A DNA stretch of 6,171 nt from assembly GCA_030637775.1 (NCBI GenBank), contig DAOWFY010000101.1, positions 1 through 6,171 on the forward strand, written 5' to 3'. The translations under genes were made by a program, and so were the position numbers. This DNA is from a bacterium (GTDB taxonomy: Bacteria; Ratteibacteria; UBA8468). Below the pieces are notes generated by a model. The model did not search any database. It was not told the origin of the DNA and saw only the letters and a list, made by a program, of their open reading frames with translations. Shown here one piece after another: positions 1 through 5,266 of the stretch; position 1 is the first letter of the stretch; every line of letters starts with the position of its first letter.

Positions 1-125
1 ATCTATGGATGTGGAAAAGCTTCCTTCGGTGGAGGTATGGTTGGTTTAACCACAGCAAAGAATGATAAGGTCTATCTGCATACCTTCCGCTGGCCAGGGG
101 AAGAGATTTGTCTTGCCGGAGTGAA
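1..125 (+). repeat. Left copy of 125-bp direct repeat (GH29 coding)
   Basis: Bases 1-125 match 6047-6171 at 124 of 125 positions. The only difference is A17 against G6063, which changes an AAA Lys codon to AGA Arg. Both copies lie in the same frame of a GH29 gene. The match runs from the first base of the window to its last, so the true extent of the repeat is unknown. Confidence 0.95.
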
Positions 126-267
126 GAATAAAATAAAATCGGCTTATCTTTTAGCGAGCAATGAAAAAATTTCCATTACTCAGAAGGCAGAGCGACTTTT
201 CATCCAAGACCTACCCAAAAAAGCACCTGACCCCATTAATACAGTCATTGTATTGAAGTTGGGATGA
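1..267 (+). CDS. GH29 alpha-L-fucosidase, C-terminal fragment (5' end outside window)
   Basis: This is the last 88 codons of a gene that enters the window from the left; the frame is open from base 1 and ends at TGA 265-267. The protein reads IYGCGKASFGGG, then VYLHTFRWPGEEICLAGVKN, and ends with APDPINTVIVLKL. This is the usual tail of bacterial GH29 alpha-L-fucosidases: the end of the catalytic barrel (GESIYG-type motif) followed by the C-terminal beta-sandwich with its WPG turn. The ATG at 37 is internal and should not be used as a start. GH29 enzymes are retaining exo-hydrolases that release terminal alpha-L-fucose. The first 125 bases recur almost exactly at the right end of the window, inside a damaged GH29 gene, so this may be a second copy or the continuation of that same gene on a circular sequence. 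Family assignment is firm; whether the missing part is intact cannot be seen. Confidence 0.85.
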   Translation: MYGCGKASFGGGMVGLTTAKNDKVYLHTFRWPGEEICLAGVKNKIKSAYLLASNEKISITQKAERLFIQDLPKKAPDPINTVIVLKLG

Positions 268-286
268 ATTACTGACCTACAGGAAT

Positions 287-316
287 TTGACAAAAATTGC
301 TTCTTGAGGCTAATAT
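287..316 (+). promoter_or_regulatory. Candidate sigma70 promoter of hicAB with AT palindrome
   Basis: A perfect -35 box TTGACA lies at 287-292. An 18-bp spacer separates it from TAATAT (311-316, 4 of 6 matches to TATAAT). The -10 overlaps a perfect 10-bp palindrome TAATATATTA (311-320), which could be an operator for autoregulation, although palindromes this AT-rich also arise by chance. Predicted transcription would begin near 323 and reach hicA after a short leader. AAGGA at 335-339 is the likely Shine-Dalgarno site, 11 bases before the ATG. Confidence 0.5.
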
Positions 317-350
317 ATTATAAGGTATAAGCATAAGGAAACACTGAGCA

Positions 351-599
351 ATGAGTTCTAAAAATAAGCTCCTAATACAGATTCTGCGTGGTGCATCAGA
401 TGCTAATATTCCTTTTGCAGGATTGTGCCAGCTATTAAAAGAAATGGGATTTAAACAACGGATTCGTGGTGACCATCATATTTTTGCGAAAAAGGGAGTT
501 GTAGAGATTCTCAACTTGCAACCCAAGGGTTCAAAAGCTAAGCCATATCAGGTCAAGCAAGTCCGTAGTGTAATTCTAAAATATAAACTCGGGGGTTAG
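351..599 (+). CDS. hicA: HicA-family toxin (mRNA interferase)
   Basis: This 82-residue protein is a HicA (YcfA-like) toxin, a small dsRBD-fold ribonuclease that cleaves mRNA during translation and is neutralised by HicB. Visible hallmarks are SDANIPF near residues 16-22, the LCQLLKEMGF helix (25-34), the RIRGDHHIF core (37-45) and the tail QPKGSKAKPYQVKQVR (57-72). His42, right after Gly40-Asp41, is the expected catalytic histidine (G-x-H motif of the family). The length is normal for this subgroup with an extended N-terminus. The gene stops with TAG four bases before hicB, so the two are translationally linked in the usual toxin-first order. It sits between a fucosidase end and a lacI-type gene and probably has no metabolic link to them. 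Nothing suggests inactivation. Confidence 0.9.
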   Translation: MSSKNKLLIQILRGASDANIPFAGLCQLLKEMGFKQRIRGDHHIFAKKGVVEILNLQPKGSKAKPYQVKQVRSVILKYKLGG

Positions 600-603
600 A
601 AAG

Positions 604-813
604 ATGGAAAAATATGAAGTGATTATCTATTGGAGCGGTGGAGACAAAGCTTTTATAGCGGAGGTTCCAGAACTGCCTGGGTGTGAGGCAGACGGTTCGA
701 CGCGAGCGGAGGCTCTGAGCAATGCTCATGTGGTTATTCAGGAATGGATTGAGACTGCTAAAGAGTTAGGACGAGAAATCCCTGAACCCAAGGGGCGTTT
801 GTTGTTTGCCTAA
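604..813 (+). CDS. hicB: HicB-family antitoxin, short form
   Basis: This 69-residue protein is the HicB partner that binds and blocks HicA. It shows the partial RNase H-like fold of the family: strand YEVIIYW (4-10), strand AFIAEVPELPGC (16-27) with the diagnostic PELPGC motif, then a helix beginning STRAEALSN and continuing through VIQEWIETAKELG. The sequence ends at GRLLFA without the C-terminal helix-turn-helix or ribbon-helix-helix domain that longer HicB proteins use to bind their own promoter. It therefore belongs to the short class, and repression of the operon by HicB alone is doubtful. The start ATG lies 4 bases after the hicA stop; GGGGG at 591-595, inside the end of hicA, is the best available ribosome site. 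The family call is secure. Confidence 0.88.
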   Translation: MEKYEVIIYWSGGDKAFIAEVPELPGCEADGSTRAEALSNAHVVIQEWIETAKELGREIPEPKGRLLFA

Positions 814-853
814 AGGAACAAGATTTCTAATAACTCTGAAAAAAGAAGGGCAC

Positions 854-894
854 CCGCTTTACAAAACTATTTTTTTGAGGTATAATGTAAGCGG
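854..894. repeat. Inverted repeat flanking the promoter core
   Basis: CCGCTTTACA (854-863) and TGTAAGCGG (886-894) are inverted copies, differing by one extra T in the left arm. The arms cover the -35 box and the region from the end of the -10 to the start point, and their centres are about 31 bp apart, close to three helical turns. This could provide two half-sites for a repressor dimer or tetramer. The repeat is visible in the sequence; its role is inferred. Confidence 0.45.
858..886 (+). promoter_or_regulatory. Promoter of the lacI-cupin-hydrolase unit
   Basis: TTTACA (858-863, 5 of 6 to the -35 consensus), an exact 17-bp spacer and a perfect TATAAT (881-886) form a near-consensus sigma70 promoter. 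The start point would be near 892-894, giving a leader of only about 20 bases before the ATG at 914. AAAGGGA (902-908) supplies the ribosome site. This is the strongest promoter seen in the window and probably serves all genes downstream, since no other clear promoter was found between them. Confidence 0.75.
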
Positions 895-897
895 TTA
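888..897 (+). promoter_or_regulatory. Candidate LacI-family operator at the start point
   Basis: TAAGCGGTTA is a near-palindrome with 4 of 5 base pairs symmetrical around a central CG, matching the AAnCGnTT pattern typical of LacI/GalR operators. It starts 1 bp past the -10 box and covers the predicted start point, so bound repressor would block initiation. The adjacent gene encodes a LacI-family protein, which makes negative autoregulation relieved by a sugar ligand the simplest reading. Binding is inferred, not shown. Confidence 0.55.
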
Positions 898-913
898 ATA
901 GAAAGGGATTACA

Positions 914-1954
914 ATGACCTCTATCACCGATGTTGCTGAGAAGGCTAAAGTCTCTACTGCGACTGTTTCTCGTGTCTTAAATAAAAAGGATAACCTTATT
1001 CCTATCAGCAAAGAGACAAAACAAAAGGTCTTAAAGGCAGCAGAAGAGCTTGACTACCATCCCAATATTCTTGCCCGCAGCCTTGCCCAGAAGAAGAGTC
1101 AGACGATTGGACTTATTGTTCCTAATATTGCCAACCCTTTCTTTTCTCAAATAACAAAAGGAGTGGAAGATGTTACCAGTAAAGAGAAGTACAATGTTAT
1201 TCTCTGCGATACTGATGAGAAAGAGGAAAGGGAGATTGAGTATCTTAATATCCTGAGGGGAAGATGGGTAGATAGCCTTATCTTCTCAGGGGCAAAGGAA
1301 GAGAAGACTGCAACTCACATCTTAGACACAGGGAAGAGAATTCCCATAGTAGGGATTGACCGAGAGGTTGATGGTCCTTTTTCCTATTCCGTACTTCTTG
1401 ATAATGTGAAAGGAGGATATGAGGCTACAAAATATCTTCTGAAATTGGGCCATCGAAGGATTGGTCTTATTTGTGGAGGTAGGAAACTACCCCACATAAA
1501 AAATATTATTCAGCGAGAGGAAGGATACCAACAAGCTTTAAAGGAATATGGAATAAAGTTTATTCCTTCTCTTTTAGTAGAAGGAAACTTAGAAGTAGAA
1601 GGCGGCAAAGAAGCGGCCAAGAAGTTGCTTTCCCTTTCCCCTCCTCCCACAGCAATCTTTGCTCTTAATGATCTGATGGCTATTGGTGCCCTCAACTACT
1701 TAAAGGAAAAAAGAATCCGGGTTCCTGAAGAGATTTCTCTGATTGGCTTTGATGATATTCCTATGGTCTCCTTAACAGAACCAGCCTTAACGACGATGGC
1801 CCAACCCACCTACGAAATGGGAGCTGCTGCGGCAAAGATGAGTCTAAAGGTTATTGCCGGGAAGATTCCAAAGAGAAAAAGACTGATTTTAAAGGCAACT
1901 CTTATTATTCGTAGTTCCTGTAAAGAACCCACAGAAAACTCTCAAAGAATATAA
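914..1954 (+). CDS. LacI/GalR-family transcriptional repressor
   Basis: This 346-residue protein has the full LacI-family layout. Residues 3-23 form the helix-turn-helix (SITDVAEKAKVS, then TATVSRVLN as recognition helix). Residues 48-60 are the hinge helix with YHPNILARSLAQK, including the minor-groove leucine-type motif. From about residue 63 (TIGLIVPNIANPFFSQI) onward it is a periplasmic-binding-protein-like sugar-sensing core with the conserved FALNDLMAIGAL and ISLIGFDDIPM segments and a family-typical end at LIIRSSC. Length is normal and no lesion is seen. It is the first gene of the unit and is preceded by a strong promoter with a LacI-type palindrome. It very likely represses its own operon until a sugar, perhaps fucose or a fucosylated compound, binds; that ligand is inferred only from the neighbouring fucosidases. 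The ligand-specific subgroup cannot be read from sequence alone. Confidence 0.92.
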   Translation: MTSITDVAEKAKVSTATVSRVLNKKDNLIPISKETKQKVLKAAEELDYHPNILARSLAQKKSQTIGLIVPNIANPFFSQITKGVEDVTSKEKYNVILCDTDEKEEREIEYLNILRGRWVDSLIFSGAKEEKTATHILDTGKRIPIVGIDREVDGPFSYSVLLDNVKGGYEATKYLLKLGHRRIGLICGGRKLPHIKNIIQREEGYQQALKEYGIKFIPSLLVEGNLEVEGGKEAAKKLLSLSPPPTAIFALNDLMAIGALNYLKEKRIRVPEEISLIGFDDIPMVSLTEPALTTMAQPTYEMGAAAAKMSLKVIAGKIPKRKRLILKATLIIRSSCKEPTENSQRI

Positions 1955-1966
1955 ATGAAGAAAAAT

Positions 1967-1972
1967 AGGAGG
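1967..1972 (+). promoter_or_regulatory. Strong Shine-Dalgarno site of the cupin gene
   Basis: AGGAGG lies 7 bases before the ATG at 1980, the best ribosome site in the window. It fixes the start of the cupin gene and suggests this protein is made at a higher level than its neighbours. Confidence 0.8.
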
Positions 1973-1979
1973 CACTCAA

Positions 1980-3218
1980 ATGTTTATTCAGCGCAATAAT
2001 GAAAAGATTAATCTATTAAAAAAAGAGCTTTCAAAAAATAATGGTATCCTTAGATTAACCCCTACCTGGGTTCCTCGAGCTTTTTTAATGCCGGGGAGAA
2101 GATTAAGGTTAGACCCCCAGGACCTATATGCTCTGGGAGCCAATAGAGGTGGGATAGATGAAAGGTGGTTTGCCTCCACTGTAAGAGTGGATAATCCAGG
2201 TGCTCCTGAGGATGAAGGATTAAGTTACATCGTCATTGCTAAAACAGCCGGTATTAAAAAAATTCTTCTAAAAGAAGCAACTGAATTGATGGGCGAGAAA
2301 CTTCTCGGAAGCGAAATTATGGCAAAACATAATGGTTGGATGGTGCTGACAAAATTCTTTGACAACCTTGGCCCCATTCCTTTTCATATGCATCAGACAG
2401 ATAGAGATGCTAAAAAAGTGGGTAGGTTAGGCAAGCCTGAAGCTTACTATTTTCCGCTTCAATTAAATTTTACCAGAAATAACTTTCCCTATACTTTTTT
2501 TGGACTAAAGTCTGGAACAACCAAAGAAGATATCAAAAAATGCTTGCAAAGATGGAATAAGGGAGATAACGGGATCCTCGATTTTTCAAAGGCATACCGG
2601 CTGAAACTTGGTACCGGTTGGGATGTGCCGGTAGGTATTCTTCATGCTCCAGGCTCTCTGGTCACCTATGAACCACAAAGATCCTCCGATGTATTTGGCA
2701 TGTTTCAATCAATGGTGGAAGGCCGTTATGTCGAAAGAGAATTTCTAACAAAGGATGTCCCGAAGGAACTTCATCAAGATTTTGATTATCTGGTAGAAAT
2801 GTTAGACTGGGAGAAAAATGTTGACCCGGAATTTGGCAAAAATAGATTCCGGGCTCCGATACCGGTAAAAGAGTTAGATGAAATGCGGGAGAATGGTTAT
2901 GAAGAAAAATGGGTCGTTTATGGAAGCCAATATTTTAGTGCCAAAGAATTAACAATCTTTCCCAAAAGAGAAGCAGTTATAAAGGATAAAGGAGCCTATG
3001 GTTTTATCCTGGTGCAGGGACATGGTTTAATTGAAAATTTGGAGATGGAGACTCCGGTGATGATACGGTTTAAACAATTAACCAATGATGAATTTTTTGT
3101 AACTTATAATAGGGCAAGACAAGGAGTAAAGATAGTTAATAAAAGTTCAGAAGATAATTTAGTGATGTTAAAACATTTTGGTCCTGATAACTCGGAAGCA
3201 CCAATAATACAGCAATAA
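1980..3218 (+). CDS. Cupin-fold protein, mannose-6-phosphate isomerase-like, substrate unknown
   Basis: This 412-residue soluble protein has no signal peptide or membrane segment. Residues about 120-245 look like a cupin barrel: HMH (His136, His138) after GPIPF, Glu154 in GKPEAYYFPLQLN, and His222 in VGILHAPGSL. These would form the HxH-E-H metal site of cupins, in the arrangement of type I phosphomannose isomerases, where an IPAGxxHA-type loop carries the last histidine. A second jelly-roll without such ligands is suggested by GAYGFILVQGHGLIENLEMETP (339-359) and FFVTYNRARQGVKIVNKS (372-389). A helical link with FDYLVEMLDWEKNVDPEFGKNR lies between them. I know of similar proteins only as uncharacterised cupins in carbohydrate gene clusters. 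With a LacI repressor upstream and fucosidases downstream, a sugar isomerase or epimerase role is plausible but inferred. It follows lacI by 25 bp and precedes the hydrolase by 2 bp. No damage is seen. Confidence 0.7.
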   Translation: MFIQRNNEKINLLKKELSKNNGILRLTPTWVPRAFLMPGRRLRLDPQDLYALGANRGGIDERWFASTVRVDNPGAPEDEGLSYIVIAKTAGIKKILLKEATELMGEKLLGSEIMAKHNGWMVLTKFFDNLGPIPFHMHQTDRDAKKVGRLGKPEAYYFPLQLNFTRNNFPYTFFGLKSGTTKEDIKKCLQRWNKGDNGILDFSKAYRLKLGTGWDVPVGILHAPGSLVTYEPQRSSDVFGMFQSMVEGRYVEREFLTKDVPKELHQDFDYLVEMLDWEKNVDPEFGKNRFRAPIPVKELDEMRENGYEEKWVVYGSQYFSAKELTIFPKREAVIKDKGAYGFILVQGHGLIENLEMETPVMIRFKQLTNDEFFVTYNRARQGVKIVNKSSEDNLVMLKHFGPDNSEAPIIQQ

Positions 3219-3220
3219 AT

Positions 3221-5219
3221 ATGGATAGAAAAATATTTCTCTGCAAATCCCATCCCGACTTCCATACGCCGGAAGATGTTGAGGTGGGGAAGGGATTTAG
3301 GGGGGGAAGAATTTGGAAAAAGATTAAAGGAGAGTAATGTAGATGCGGTATGTTTCTTTGCCAAGTGCCATTATGGTCACTCCTATTACTACACGAAGAT
3401 TGGCTATCGCCACCCAAAACTGCATAAGGATATGTTGAAGGAGGTTGCTGAAGGATGCCATAAGTACGGTATTGGTGTCATTGCCTACTACAGCACCTTT
3501 GTTGATAAACATGCGGGCATTAAACATCCAGAGTGGTGTAAACATGACAAAAACGAAAATATCGATACGCAGACTTTTGGAAGTACGTTTAGAAGTATAT
3601 GTTTGAATACCCCTTATGTGGATGAACTCTTAATCCCCCAGGTAAGGGAAATTGTTCAAAATTATGATGTAGAGGGGATATTCTTTGACACAATGGCAGA
3701 CCTTACCCCCTGTCACTGTCCTCACTGCAGGAAACTTTTTAAGAAAGAAATTCCTCTTTCCAAAGAAAACTCTCTGTGGCCTGAATATACGAAATGGTTC
3801 TCCGAACAATATAAAAACTTTTTTATCAAAGTCTTAAGTTTGGTACATAATGCTAACCCGGAGGTAAAGATTGGCTTTAACTGGATGTGGTGCGAAAGGG
3901 ATGCTGAAGTGCCGCCAGAAGATATTGACTGGCTGGTTCTGGATACCGCTCAGGGAAACTGGCAATCTTTAATGTGCAGTTTTTCCTCCAAGTATTTTGC
4001 CGGGACAGACTATCCCTTTGATGTTATGGTCGGCAGGTTCCTGCATGGATTGGGGGACTGGAGTACCCGACCTTCTGATATGCTTAAACAAGAGGTAGCA
4101 ACAACCACAGCCAATGGAGGGGGATTTTTTATTATTGATCGGATGCTACCCGACGGTTCTCTGGATAAGGAAGCCTATCAGGCATTAAAAAATAGCTATA
4201 GCATTGTTAAAGAGCGAGAGGATGTGGTGAAAGATATCAGGCATATAGCGGAAATAGGTATCCTACATTCTGCCAATAGTCTCATCGGGAAAAATCTTGA
4301 ATTTTATGCTGATTTTGAGACACGAAATGAAAGGCTCAAACCGATCAAAGGAGCCTTTAAACTTTTGATGGAACACGGAAGGCATTTCACCATCCTCAAT
4401 GAAGAGATGCTGAATAAAAAAATAAATGAATATAAATTAATTATTCTACCGGAACAGGAATTCTTAGAGGACAAAACTAAAGCAAATTTAGTAAAATACG
4501 TGAAAAATGGAGGGAAAGTTCTTGCTTCTCAGATTCATTCAAAAACAGATATTGATAAAAACATTCTTAAACTTTTCGGCACTGAATTTAAGGAATTCAC
4601 TAAATTAGAATATGGCTATATAGGAGCAAAAAATCCTATCATGATCAGAGGGTCATTCGCTAAAACTAAAACTACCACTGGAGTAGAAGTATCTCCTTAC
4701 CTTATACCCTCAGGGGCAGAAGAGCGAAAAGGAGATTTTGGCTGGGGCGTAGCTCCGCCGGATAAAAAAGCAGATTTCCCGGCAGTGATCTTTAATAAAT
4801 TTGGAAAAGGGGAGAGTATCTATATTACTGCACCTATATTTCTTTCCTATTTGGATTTTCAGAACCCGCATTTGGCAAGATATATCCTGGGATTGGTGGA
4901 TAAACTCTTCCCTGATCCAACCGTTAAGTTGTTTGCTCCACCCCAGGTGGAATTGGTTGTGGCCAGAAAAAATAATGGCTTAATTATTCATTTAGTGAAT
5001 CATTCCGGAGAGAGAATGATTGGTAAATGGCCTTTGACAGAATATGTCCCAGAATTCAGTGATATTAAGGTTTTCGTGAGAGCAGACAGAGAAATTAAAA
5101 CCATTGTCTCTATCCCTTCCAATAAAAGAATCCCCTTTACTATTAATGGTCTTTATGCGGAGTTTTTGCTCCAAAAACTGCATGTTATGGAAAGTATAAA
5201 GATAGCTGATTATTTTTAG
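3221..5219 (+). CDS. GHL6/GH42-like glycoside hydrolase, probable GH151-type alpha-L-fucosidase, frameshifted near its 5' end
   Basis: The main frame (ATG 3276 to TAG 5217-5219) gives 647 residues. Residues 10-315 match the hypothetical glycosyl hydrolase 6 TIM barrel (PF14871): FFAKCHYGHSYY, RHPKLHKDML, VIAYYSTFVDKH, the GIFFDTM strand whose Asp138 is the likely nucleophile position, and CHCPHC (146-151), a probable zinc site. Residues about 325-530 resemble the beta-galactosidase trimerisation domain (YKLIILPEQEFL, VKYVKNGGKVL, FGKGESIYI). A small C-terminal domain follows. This layout is that of GH151 alpha-L-fucosidases and GH42 relatives; fucosidase activity is inferred. The conserved start of the family, including HPDFHTPEDVEVGKGF, is encoded upstream from ATG 3221 in another frame. 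A run of seven Gs at 3300-3306 separates the frames; with six Gs the protein would continue as FRGEEFGKRLKES. So 3276 is not the original start. The ATG at 3221 lies 2 bp after the cupin stop, consistent with translational coupling. No signal peptide is seen, so it likely acts in the cytoplasm. Confidence 0.75.
3300..3306 (+). other. G7 homopolymer carrying a +1 frameshift
   Basis: Seven consecutive Gs follow GGATTTA. The frame entering the tract (from ATG 3221) leaves as GGRIWKKIKGE and stops at TAA 3335-3337, giving only 38 residues. The conserved frame downstream begins GEEFGKRLKE. Removing one G joins them exactly. The tract could be a sequencing error, a fixed mutation or a slippage site. 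Confidence 0.8.
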
Positions 5220-5266
5220 TTAGAGGAGAAGAATTTCAATAACTCAAATGATAATATTATGAGAAG

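Noticed and set aside
37-267. A separate 76-residue gene starting at ATG 37
   Set aside because: The same frame is open from base 1 with typical GH29 sequence before the ATG, so it is the tail of a longer gene.
865-880. T-run after hicB as a rho-independent terminator
   Set aside because: No convincing GC-rich stem precedes the seven Ts; the run lies in the -35/-10 spacer of the lacI promoter.
4801-4983. Overlapping 60-residue reading frame within the hydrolase
   Set aside because: It is out of frame with well-conserved hydrolase sequence and encodes no recognisable protein.
4999-5020. Hairpin ATCATTC / GAATGAT with an 8-base loop
   Set aside because: It lies inside the hydrolase coding region, is AT-rich with no T-run after it, and is probably chance.
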